The notes below the pieces were generated by a model. It did not search any database. It saw nothing but the letters and a program-made list of their open reading frames with translations, and had not been told where the DNA came from. From Ramlibacter tataouinensis (GTDB lineage Bacteria > Pseudomonadota > Gammaproteobacteria > Burkholderiales > Burkholderiaceae_C): a stretch of 64,000 nt of DNA. Position numbers and translations under genes: made by a program. Where the stretch lies: positions 4,055,001 to 4,119,000 of the forward strand of contig NZ_CP010951.1 in NCBI RefSeq assembly GCF_001580455.1, written 5' to 3'. Shown piece by piece: positions 56,947 to 64,000 of the stretch (the stretch's first letter is position 1; the number at the start of each line of letters is the position of its first letter).

Positions 56947-58644
56947 TCACATGTTCACGTAGTTGGGGCCGCCGCCGCCTTCCGGCGTGACCCACACGAT
57001 GTTCTGCGTCGGGTCCTTGATGTCGCAGGTCTTGCAGTGCACGCAGTTCTGCGCGTTGATCTGCAGGCGTTCCGTGTTGTCCTCGTTCTTCACGAACTCG
57101 TACACACCCGCGGGGCAGTAGCGGCTTTCCGGGCCGGCGAACTGCGACAGGTTCACATTCACCGGGACCGACGCATCCTTGAGCGTCAGGTGGGCCGGCT
57201 GGTCTTCCGCGTGGTTGGTGTTGGAGATGAACACCGAGGACAGGCGGTCGAAGGTCAGTTTGCCATCCGGCTTGGGGTAGTCGATGGGCTTGCACTGCGA
57301 CGCGGGCTTGAGCGCCTCGTGGTCCGGCGTGTCGTTGTGCAGCGTCCAGGGCATGCGGCCGCGGAACACGAACTGCTCGATGCCGTTCATGAGGGTGGCG
57401 GGCCACAGCCCCTTCTTGAACCAGGCCTTGAAGTTGCGCGACTTGTTGAGTTCCGTGTACAGCCAGCTGCGCTCGAAGGCTTCGGGGTAGGCCGTGAGCT
57501 CGTCGTGCTGCCTGCCGGCGACCAGCGCCTCGTACAGGGCCTCGGCGGCCAGCATGCCGGTCTTGATCGCTGCGTGGCTGCCCTTGATCCGGCTCACGTT
57601 CAGGAAGCCGGCATCGTCGCCCACCAGGGCGCCGCCGGGGAACACTGTCTGGGGCAGGCTCATCAGGCCGCCGGCGGTGATGGCGCGCGCGCCGTAGGAC
57701 ACCCGCTTGCCCGGCTTGATGCCCTGGCTCTCGTCGCCTTCGAGGTACCAGCGGATGTTGCGGTGGGTCTTCCAGCGCTGGAACTCCTCGAACGGGCTCA
57801 GATAGGGGTTGCTGTAGTTCAGGCCGGTGATGAAGCCGAGCGTGACCAGGTTGTTCTCCATGTGATAGAGGAAGGCACCGCCGTAGGTGTCGTTCTCCAT
57901 CGGCCAGCCGGCGGTGTGCATCACGAAGCCGGGCTGGTGGCGCTTGGGGTCGATCTCCCACAGCTCCTTGATGCCGATGCCGTAGGTCTGCGGGTCGCGT
58001 CCTTCATCGAGGCGGAAGCGTGAGATCAGCTGCTTGCCCAGGTGGCCGCGCGCGCCCTCGGCGAACACGGTGTACTTGGCGTGCAGTTCCATGCCAAGCT
58101 GGAAGTTCTCGGTCGGCTCGCCCTCCTTGCCGACACCCATGTTGCCGGTGGCCACGCCCTTGACCGAGCCGTCCTCGTTGTACAGGACTTCGGCTGCGGC
58201 GAAGCCCGGGAAGATCTCCACGCCCAGGCCTTCTGCCTGCTGCGCCAGCCAGCGCGTCACGTTGCCCAGGCTGATGATGTAGTTGCCGTGGTTCTGGAAG
58301 TTTTGCGGCAGCACGAAATCGGGCACGCGGAACGAGCCCGTCTCCGTCAGGAACATCATCGCGTCGCCGGTGACCGGCTGGTTCAGCGGCGCGCCCTTGA
58401 GCTGCCAATCGGGAATGAGCTCGGTGAGCGCCCTCGGGTCCATCACCGCACCCGAGAGGATGTGGGCACCCGGCTCGGATCCCTTTTCGAGGACCACGAC
58501 CGAGATCTCTTTTTCGTATTCGGCCGCCAGCTGCTTCAGGCGGATGGCAGTGGCCAGGCCCGCCGGGCCGCCGCCCACGACCACGACGTCGTACTCCATC
58601 GCTTCGCGGGGGCCGAATTGCGCAAGGATTTCGTCTTGGGTCAT
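56947..58644 (-). CDS. Electron transfer flavoprotein-ubiquinone oxidoreductase
   Basis: The 565-residue membrane-associated enzyme passes electrons from ETF to ubiquinone, linking beta-oxidation and amino-acid dehydrogenases to respiration. FAD-binding VVVVGGGPAGLATAIRL is at about 19-35, and the C-terminal [4Fe-4S] ligands are in CPAGVYEF and NCVHCKTCDIKDP. SRIKGSHAAIKTGMLAAEA matches the quinone-binding family core. It stands alone, divergent from the SDR gene across 148 bp containing GC hairpins. Confidence 0.95.
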   Translation of the reverse strand: MTQDEILAQFGPREAMEYDVVVVGGGPAGLATAIRLKQLAAEYEKEISVVVLEKGSEPGAHILSGAVMDPRALTELIPDWQLKGAPLNQPVTGDAMMFLTETGSFRVPDFVLPQNFQNHGNYIISLGNVTRWLAQQAEGLGVEIFPGFAAAEVLYNEDGSVKGVATGNMGVGKEGEPTENFQLGMELHAKYTVFAEGARGHLGKQLISRFRLDEGRDPQTYGIGIKELWEIDPKRHQPGFVMHTAGWPMENDTYGGAFLYHMENNLVTLGFITGLNYSNPYLSPFEEFQRWKTHRNIRWYLEGDESQGIKPGKRVSYGARAITAGGLMSLPQTVFPGGALVGDDAGFLNVSRIKGSHAAIKTGMLAAEALYEALVAGRQHDELTAYPEAFERSWLYTELNKSRNFKAWFKKGLWPATLMNGIEQFVFRGRMPWTLHNDTPDHEALKPASQCKPIDYPKPDGKLTFDRLSSVFISNTNHAEDQPAHLTLKDASVPVNVNLSQFAGPESRYCPAGVYEFVKNEDNTERLQINAQNCVHCKTCDIKDPTQNIVWVTPEGGGGPNYVNM

Positions 58645-58792
58645 GAATACTCTTTCTGGTCGTCGCTGATAATGGTTTTGGGGCGCGCATGCGGCGAGCC
58701 GCGCGCGGCTCGAGAATTCTATTTGCTGGCCGCCGGCCGGCTTCGGCCGGTCGCGGCCGAGCCAACCGGCTATTTTAGGCAGGAGACCCGTC

Positions 58793-59575
58793 GTGAGCTA
58801 CAGCATCGACTTGTCCGGCCGCGTCGCTTTCGTGACCGGCGCCTCCAGCGGTCTCGGCGCGCAGTTCGCCCGCACCCTGGCGCGCGCCGGCGCCGCCGTG
58901 GTGCTCGCCAGCCGCCGCATCGAGAAGCTCAAGGACCTGCGCGCGCAGATCGAAGGCGAAGGCGGCGACGCCCACGTGGTCCAGCTGGATGTCACTGAGC
59001 TCGACAGCATCCGCTCGGCGGTGGCCCATGCCGAGACCGAGGTCGGCGCCATCGACATCCTGGTGAACAACTCCGGCGTTAGCACCACGCAGCGCATCCA
59101 GGACGTGTCCGAGGAAGACTACGACTTCGTCTTCGACACCAACGTCAAGGGTGCCTTCTTCGTCGCGCAGGAGGTCGGCAAGCGAATGCTGGCGCGCGCC
59201 CGCGGCGCCGCGCCGGGCACCTACATCGGCGGGCGCATCATCAACATCGCCTCGACTGCGGGGCTGAAGGTGCTGCCGCAGATCGGCGTCTACGCGATGA
59301 GCAAGGCGGCGGTGGTGCACATGACCAAGGCGATGGCTCTGGAGTGGGGCCGCTTCGACATCAACGTCAACGCGGTCTGCCCCGGCTACATCGACACCGA
59401 GATCAATCACCGTCACTGGCAGACCGACCAGGGCCAGAAACTCATCCAGATGCTGCCGCGCAAGCGGGTCGGGAAGCCCGAGGACCTGGACGCGCTCATC
59501 GTGTTGCTGGCCAGCAGGCAGAGCGATTTCATCAACGGCGCCATCATCGCGGCCGACGACGGTTTCGCCATCTAG
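58793..59575 (+). CDS. Short-chain dehydrogenase/reductase
   Basis: A 260-residue classical SDR: TGASSGLG cofactor loop at 15-22, NNSG at 92-95, catalytic Ser154, Tyr167 and Lys171 (YAMSK), and CPGYIDTEI. The substrate is likely a 3-hydroxyacyl or related alcohol; Burkholderiales copies are often labelled 3-hydroxyacyl-CoA dehydrogenase-like. The GTG start is preceded by AGGAG. Arrangement opposite ETF-QO hints at fatty-acid or acyl metabolism. Confidence 0.85.
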   Translation: MSYSIDLSGRVAFVTGASSGLGAQFARTLARAGAAVVLASRRIEKLKDLRAQIEGEGGDAHVVQLDVTELDSIRSAVAHAETEVGAIDILVNNSGVSTTQRIQDVSEEDYDFVFDTNVKGAFFVAQEVGKRMLARARGAAPGTYIGGRIINIASTAGLKVLPQIGVYAMSKAAVVHMTKAMALEWGRFDINVNAVCPGYIDTEINHRHWQTDQGQKLIQMLPRKRVGKPEDLDALIVLLASRQSDFINGAIIAADDGFAI

Positions 59576-59661
59576 CCCGTTTCGCCGGGCCGACACGATC
59601 GCTTTCACTTGCGACTCGCGGCGCCCCCGGGCCGCAATCGCGGGCGCTACGCTCAAGGCTT

Positions 59662-60879
59662 ATGGCTGCCTTGTCCTGGTCCCGCTTTCGCCGTCTCGCC
59701 ACACTGGCCGGTTTCGCGGCATTGGCGTCCTGCGGGGGCGGCGGCGGAGGCGGCGGCGGTGGCGTGAGTCCTGCGCCGGCACCGCCCGCGCCCGCGCCCA
59801 GTGTGACTGAACTGGCGACGGGCTTCGCCAATCCCTGGTCGCTGGCCTTCCTGCCCGACGGCCGCATGCTGGTGACGGAGCGGGCAGGGCGGATGAGCTT
59901 GCTGGCCTCGAACGGCGCGCTCATCGGCCCGGTCGGCGGCGTGCCCGCCGTGCTCGCGCAAGGCCAGGGCGGCTTGCTGGACGTGGCGCTGGATCCGGCA
60001 TTCGCTTCCAACCGGCGCATCTATTTCAGCTTTGCTGAACAGGACGCGGGCAACGCCAGCCTGAACGGGACGGCCGTGGCCCGCGCCGTGCTCGACACCG
60101 AAGCGCGCACGCTCAGCGCGGTCACGGTGATCTTCCGCCAGTTGCCCAAGGCCGCGTCCGCCGGACACTTCGGCTCGCGGCTGGTGTTCGACCGCTCGGG
60201 CAACCTGTTCGTCACGCTGGGCGAGCGCCTGCTGGATACCGAGCGGGGCTTCGCGCAGGACCTCACGCGCGGCCATGGCAAGGTCATGCGCATCACCACC
60301 GATGGCGCGCCCGCGCCGGGCAACCCGAGCTGGACGCAGGCCGGCGCGCAGCCGGCGATCTGGAGCTACGGCCACCGCAACGTGCAGGGCGCGACCCTGC
60401 ATCCGGCCACCGGCGAGCTGTGGATCAGCGAGCACGGCGCGCAGGGCGGCGACGAGGTCAACCGCGTGCTGGCCGGCCGCAACTACGGCTGGCCGCTCGC
60501 CAGCCGCAGCCAGGAGTACGGCACCACGCAGCCGGTGGGGCCGGCCAGCCTGCCCGGCATGGAGGACCCGCTGTGGGTCTGGGAGACCGTGACGGGCGCG
60601 CCCTGGACCGGCGGCGCGAAGTCTTCCATCGCGCCGGCCGGCATGGCCTTCTACACCGGCACGGCCGTGCCGCAGTGGCAGGGCAGCCTGTTCGTGACTT
60701 CGCTGGCCGGCATGGCGCTTTGGCGGCTCACGCTCAGTGGCAACACGGTGGTGGCGCAGGAGCGGCTGCTGGCCGGGCGCAACGAGCGCCTGCGCGACGT
60801 CAAGCAGGGGCCCGACGGCGCGCTGTACCTGCTGACCGACGAAGCCCCGAACGGAAAGCTCCTGCGCTACCTCCCTTAA
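59662..60879 (+). CDS. PQQ-dependent sugar dehydrogenase-like lipoprotein (YliI/GDH-B fold)
   Basis: A 405-residue exported lipoprotein (FAALASCGG lipobox, Cys about 24) followed by a run of ten glycines and a Pro/Ala linker, then a six-bladed propeller at about 50-403. FANPWSLAFLPDGRMLVTER, SYGHRNVQG, ISEHGAQGGDEVN and GRNYGWPL are motifs of soluble aldose dehydrogenases that bind PQQ and calcium. TACGCT at 59648-59653 lies eight bases before the ATG, and no Shine-Dalgarno is seen. PQQ synthesis genes are not in the window. Confidence 0.85.
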   Translation: MAALSWSRFRRLATLAGFAALASCGGGGGGGGGGVSPAPAPPAPAPSVTELATGFANPWSLAFLPDGRMLVTERAGRMSLLASNGALIGPVGGVPAVLAQGQGGLLDVALDPAFASNRRIYFSFAEQDAGNASLNGTAVARAVLDTEARTLSAVTVIFRQLPKAASAGHFGSRLVFDRSGNLFVTLGERLLDTERGFAQDLTRGHGKVMRITTDGAPAPGNPSWTQAGAQPAIWSYGHRNVQGATLHPATGELWISEHGAQGGDEVNRVLAGRNYGWPLASRSQEYGTTQPVGPASLPGMEDPLWVWETVTGAPWTGGAKSSIAPAGMAFYTGTAVPQWQGSLFVTSLAGMALWRLTLSGNTVVAQERLLAGRNERLRDVKQGPDGALYLLTDEAPNGKLLRYLP

Positions 60880-60881
60880 TC

Positions 60882-61046
60882 CTGGTCCACTGAATCACTG
60901 AAATCGCCCCCCGCTGTCCACGCGATACGGGCGCGCTGCCGCGTTGCAAATGCTCGCGATGCCACCGGGCATCGCTGCGCTTCGCGCCTTGCATCGCATC
61001 CGTCTCGCGCGTCCCTCGGGTGCCATTCCAATGATTCAGCGGACTA
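60882..61046. repeat. Palindromic element, family C (long copy)
   Basis: A 165-bp element between the convergent sugar dehydrogenase and AhpD-like genes. The arms are CTGGTCCACTGAATCA and, at the right, TGATTCAGCGGACTAG; the right arm matches the palindrome at 41599-41621. Its centre carries GTTGCAAATGCTCGC, a 16-base hairpin and GCTGCGCTTCGCGCCTTG, the module also inside family B. The final CTA is the stop of the AhpD-like gene. Confidence 0.8.
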
Positions 61047-61628
61047 GCTCTTCTGTTTCGGCACGCGCCCCATCAGGTAGAACTCGGGATTGGGCAGCAT
61101 GTTGGCAAAGCTGGCCATGCGGTTGGACAGGGCGAAGAAGGCCGTGATCGCCGCGATGTCCCAGATGTCCTCGTCCGAGAAGCCGTGCGCGTGCAGCGGC
61201 TTGAAATCGCCGTCGTCAACCTCGTGCGAGCGCTCGCAGACCTTCATCGCAAATGCCAGCATGGCGCGCTGGCGCGGGCTGATGTCGGCCTTGCGCCAGT
61301 TCACCGCCACCTGGTCGGTCACCAGCGGCTTCTTCTCGTAGATGCGCAGCAGCGCGCCGTGCGCCACCACGCAATACAGGCAGTTGTTGGCTGCGCTGGT
61401 GGCCGTGACGATCATCTCGCGGTCGCCCTTGGTGAGCGAGCCTTCCTCCTTGAGCATCAGCGCGTCGTGGTAAGCGAAGAAGGCGCGCCATTCGGCGGGG
61501 CGCCGTGCCAGCGCAAGGAATACGTTCGGCACGAAGCCGGCCTTGTCCTGCACCTCCAGGATGCGGGCGCGGATGTCTTCGGGGACGTCCTTGAGTTCGG
61601 GGGCGGGATAGCGTTCTTTGGCGGTCAC
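61044..61628 (-). CDS. AhpD-like peroxidase-related protein
   Basis: A 194-residue alkylhydroperoxidase/carboxymuconolactone-decarboxylase-family protein. CLYCVVAHG holds the CXXC redox pair and His of AhpD-type peroxidases; the FVPNVFLALARRPAEWRAFF opening is common to the peroxidase-related group. GTG 61628 is preceded by GGAG. It starts 31 bp after the catalase stop on the same strand, implying a joint peroxide defence unit. Confidence 0.82.
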   Translation of the reverse strand: MTAKERYPAPELKDVPEDIRARILEVQDKAGFVPNVFLALARRPAEWRAFFAYHDALMLKEEGSLTKGDREMIVTATSAANNCLYCVVAHGALLRIYEKKPLVTDQVAVNWRKADISPRQRAMLAFAMKVCERSHEVDDGDFKPLHAHGFSDEDIWDIAAITAFFALSNRMASFANMLPNPEFYLMGRVPKQKS

Positions 61629-61659
61629 TACGGGGTCTCCTTGTGACCGCCAGCGTAAC

Positions 61660-63111
61660 TCACAGCTTGGGCGTCCCGGTGTCCAGCGAGGCCAGCGCCT
61701 TGGCCACGCCTGCGCCATAGGCCTTGTCGGCCTTGCTGCAGTTGGCGAGGTGGCGCTCCTGGACCGGCTTGGAGGCGCCGCCGAGCGAGCGCGCCGTGTT
61801 GTCGAACAGCGCCTGCCGCTGCGCCGGCGTCATCAGCCGGAACAGGGCCGCGGGCTGCGAGTAGTAGTCGTCGTCCACCCGGTGGTCCCAGTGGCCGGCC
61901 GCGCCTTCCAGCGCCAGCGGCGGCTCTGCGAACTCGGGCTGCTGCTGCAGCGCGCCCTTGCTGTTCGGTTCATAGCCGATCTCCGCGCCGTTGTTGCTGT
62001 CCACCCGCATGGTGCCGTCACGGTGGTAGCTGTGGTAAGGGCACTTGGGTGCGTTCACCGGGATCAGGTGGTGGTTGACGCCGAGCCGGTAGCGGTGCGC
62101 GTCGCCATAGCTGAACAGACGCGACTGCAGCATCTTGTCGGGCGAGAAACCGATGCCCGGCACCACCGCGGCCGGCGTGAAGGCCAGCTGCTCGACTTCG
62201 GCAAAGTAGTTGTCCGGGTTGCGATTGAGCTCCAGCACGCCCACGTCGATCAGCGGGTAGTCGCCATGCGGCCAGACCTTGGTCAGGTCGAAGGGGTTGT
62301 AGCGGCAGCTGGCGGCATCGCTTTCCGGCATCACCTGGATCTTCACGTCCCAGCGCGGAAAGTCCCGTCGGTCGATGGCGTCCAGCAGGTCCCATTGGTG
62401 GCTCTCGCGGTCGCGGCCGATCAGCTCGGCGGACTCGGCATCGGTCAGGTTCTGGATGCCCTGTTGGGTCTTGAAGTGGAACTTGACCCAGAAGCGCTGG
62501 TTCTTCGCGTTGATCAGGCTGAAGGTATGGCTGCCGAAGCCGTGCATGTGGCGGTAGGTCTTCGGGATGCCGCGATCGCTCATCACGATGGTGACCTGGT
62601 GCAGGGCTTCGGGCAGCAGCGTCCAGAAGTCCCAGTTGCTGTCGGGGTTGCGCAGGTTGCTGCGCGGGTCGCGCTTGACCGCGCGATTGAGGTCGGGGAA
62701 CTTCAGCGGGTCGCGCAGGAAGAACACCGGGGTGTTGTTGCCCACCAGGTCCCAGTTGCCTTCCTCGGTATAGAACTTGACGGCGAAGCCGCGGATGTCG
62801 CGCTCGGCGTCGGCCGCGCCGCGCTCGCCGGCGACGGTGGAAAACCGCAGCACCAGGTCGGTTTGCTTGCCCACCTTGGAGAACAGCCGGGCACGGGTGT
62901 ACTTCGTGATGTCGTGGGTCACGGTGAAGCTGCCGTAGGCGGCCGAGCCCTTGGCATGCATGCGCCGCTCGGGGATCACCTCACGCGCGAAATGGGCGAG
63001 CTTCTCCAGGTGCCAGACATCCTGCAGCAGCATCGGGCCGCGCGGCCCCGCGGTCTGCACGTTCTGGTTGTCGACGACCGGCGCGCCGGCCGCGGTGGTG
63101 AGCTTGGACAT
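61660..63111 (-). CDS. kat: Catalase (small-subunit, clade 3 type)
   Basis: A 483-residue heme catalase that breaks down hydrogen peroxide. Distal His52 is in ERRMHAKGSAAYG, the distal Asn in FAVKFYTEEGNWDLVGNN, and the heme-ligand Tyr335 in RLFSYGDAHRYRLG. Length and absence of a flavodoxin-like extension indicate the small-subunit class. A GTCAAGCC leader with AAGGGG provides the ribosome site. I see no clear OxyR site in the 103-bp gap upstream. Confidence 0.95.
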   Translation of the reverse strand: MSKLTTAAGAPVVDNQNVQTAGPRGPMLLQDVWHLEKLAHFAREVIPERRMHAKGSAAYGSFTVTHDITKYTRARLFSKVGKQTDLVLRFSTVAGERGAADAERDIRGFAVKFYTEEGNWDLVGNNTPVFFLRDPLKFPDLNRAVKRDPRSNLRNPDSNWDFWTLLPEALHQVTIVMSDRGIPKTYRHMHGFGSHTFSLINAKNQRFWVKFHFKTQQGIQNLTDAESAELIGRDRESHQWDLLDAIDRRDFPRWDVKIQVMPESDAASCRYNPFDLTKVWPHGDYPLIDVGVLELNRNPDNYFAEVEQLAFTPAAVVPGIGFSPDKMLQSRLFSYGDAHRYRLGVNHHLIPVNAPKCPYHSYHRDGTMRVDSNNGAEIGYEPNSKGALQQQPEFAEPPLALEGAAGHWDHRVDDDYYSQPAALFRLMTPAQRQALFDNTARSLGGASKPVQERHLANCSKADKAYGAGVAKALASLDTGTPKL

Positions 63112-63214
63112 GGCTTGACCCCTTCGAACGAAGCGAAACCCGCCAGTGTGCGAAGGTGACCGCGCTTGGCTAGTGCCCCAAGGTCCTATAGTCGGCGCTT
63201 TCCAGGAGGCTTAG

Positions 63215-63595
63215 ATGGACATGCAACTCGACGAAAAAGGATTGGCCACGCGGCGCAAAGTGCTGGGTGATGAGTACGTGAGCAAGGCCCTGGCCAATGC
63301 CACGGAATTCACCGCGCCGCTGCAGGAACTGGTGACGCGCAACGCCTGGGGCAACACCTGGCAGCGCACGGGGATCGACCTGAAGACCCGCAGCATCGTG
63401 ACGGTTTCCATGCTGGTGGCGCTGGGCCGCATGCACGAGCTCGAGATCCATGTCCGGGGAGCGCTGAACAACGGCGTCACGCCCCAGGAGTTGCAGGAAA
63501 TCTTCCTTCACGCCAGTGTGTACTGCGGCTTCCCGGCAGCGGTGGACGCCTTCCGCGCGGCGGCGAAGGTGATCCAGCCGCCTGCGGGCGCGTAG
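63215..63595 (+). CDS. Carboxymuconolactone decarboxylase family protein
   Basis: A 126-residue protein: RKVLGDEYVSKALANATEF, NAWGNTW and LHASVYCGFPAAVDAFR match 4-carboxymuconolactone decarboxylases (PcaC) of the beta-ketoadipate route. No other pca gene is adjacent, so a PcaC-like role is tentative. AGGAGG precedes the ATG, and TATAGT at about 63187 could be its -10 box. Confidence 0.8.
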   Translation: MDMQLDEKGLATRRKVLGDEYVSKALANATEFTAPLQELVTRNAWGNTWQRTGIDLKTRSIVTVSMLVALGRMHELEIHVRGALNNGVTPQELQEIFLHASVYCGFPAAVDAFRAAAKVIQPPAGA

Positions 63596-63614
63596 CGAAA
63601 CCGCCGCGCCAGCC

Positions 63615-64000
63615 TCAGGCGATGCCGGCCGTGAGCTTGTGCACGAGATCGGCGGTGGTGCTGGCCTTGTACTTGCGCATGAGCCGCGCGCGGTAGATCT
63701 CCACCGTCCGGTGGCTGATCGCCAGCGTCTTGCCGATCTCCTTGGACGTCATGCCTTCCAGCAGCCGTGCGGCGACCTCGCGCTCGCGCGCGGTGAGTTC
63801 GGCCTTCACCGGGCGCTGCGCGCTCAGGTCCTCGAAAGTCCAGATGCCTGACTCGTGCGGCGCCTGGCGGTTGAGGGCCCGCCCCGTGACGTGGCACCAG
63901 AACACCTCGCCGTTGGCCCGCTTCATGATGCGGTCGTCGGCGTAGTGGCCTTTGGCATTGAGGATCGGCGCCATGCGCGCGCCCAGGCGTTCGTACTCAT
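63615..64000 (-). CDS. PAS and LuxR-type HTH regulator (truncated by window end)
   Basis: The last 128 codons of a gene whose start lies beyond the window. The visible N part is the end of a PAS domain (ERLGARMAPILNAKGHYADD; MKRANGEVFWCHVTGRALN) and the C part a LuxR/FixJ helix-turn-helix (LTAREREVAARLLEGMTSKEIGKTLAIS, split across the recognition helix, then VEIYRARLMRKYKA). Such PAS-LuxR proteins in Burkholderiales respond to unknown signals. It converges with the PcaC-like gene. Confidence 0.75.
   Translation of the reverse strand, partial: EYERLGARMAPILNAKGHYADDRIMKRANGEVFWCHVTGRALNRQAPHESGIWTFEDLSAQRPVKAELTAREREVAARLLEGMTSKEIGKTLAISHRTVEIYRARLMRKYKASTTADLVHKLTAGIA

Overview
The window is GC-rich, densely packed bacterial chromosome with about 60 protein genes and no rRNA, tRNA, CRISPR array, phage or insertion-sequence gene that I can see. 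Gene content (GlnA-NtrB-NtrC, GcvTHP behind a glycine riboswitch, ETF-quinone oxidoreductase, beta-proteobacterial NsrR sites, DUF2069/YihY/DUF3606 families) points to Burkholderiales, most likely Comamonadaceae of the Ramlibacter/Variovorax type. That assignment is inference from family content and codon use, not from a marker gene.

Layout. 1-2.6 kb: one-polypeptide fusion of NfnA/SudB and NfnB/SudA (GltD-like) flavoproteins with an FNR-type palindrome upstream. 2.7-9.5 kb: a purine-nucleoside-permease-family lipoprotein, then a minus-strand run of zinc peptidase, pepN, glutaminase and an NlpE/META lipoprotein. 9.6-14.8 kb: RsuA-type pseudouridine synthase, alpha/beta hydrolase, YncE-like propeller, polysaccharide deacetylase, sterol-desaturase-family protein, CinA-like protein. 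14.8-19.7 kb: glnA with NtrC and sigma-54 sites, then ntrB-ntrC. 19.7-28.5 kb: a SUF operon (sufBCDSUT), nnrS, nsrR, a DUF2249 gene and an FmdE-like gene, tied together by three NsrR-type palindromes. 28.5-32.8 kb: MFS transporter, M14/DUF2817 hydrolase and class-I amidotransferase-type hydrolase facing a LysR regulator across two identical-pattern operators. 33-38.9 kb: thyA-folA-DUF4337-xth, an FAD-linked oxidase and DUF2069. 38.9-46.7 kb: YihY, an AMP-forming ligase, P450, hydrolase, metY, CBS protein, aroC. 46.8-51.3 kb: two histidine kinases, DUF3606 and a hydrolase. 51.3-58.6 kb: TauE, gcvP-gcvH-gcvT, riboswitch, ETF-QO. 58.8-64 kb: SDR, sugar dehydrogenase, AhpD-like protein, catalase, carboxymuconolactone decarboxylase and a truncated PAS-LuxR regulator.

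The most unusual signal is not a gene. At least eight intergenic palindromes fall into three arm families. The outer arms start or end at CTAG and contain the TAG stop codon of an adjoining gene. Two long copies of family A share a hairpin with a compensatory base change, and families B and C, with different arms, share an inner module with identical 16-base spacing around a hairpin of unrelated sequence. This looks like a structured, possibly mobile or terminator-like element that selects gene ends.

A second theme is a nitric-oxide circuit: near-perfect NsrR boxes sit at sufB, between nnrS and nsrR, and before a DUF2249 plus FmdE-like pair, so iron-sulfur repair and NO handling are probably co-regulated. 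A third is a recurring -10-like hexamer 6-8 bases before start codons that lack a Shine-Dalgarno sequence, suggesting frequent leaderless transcripts.
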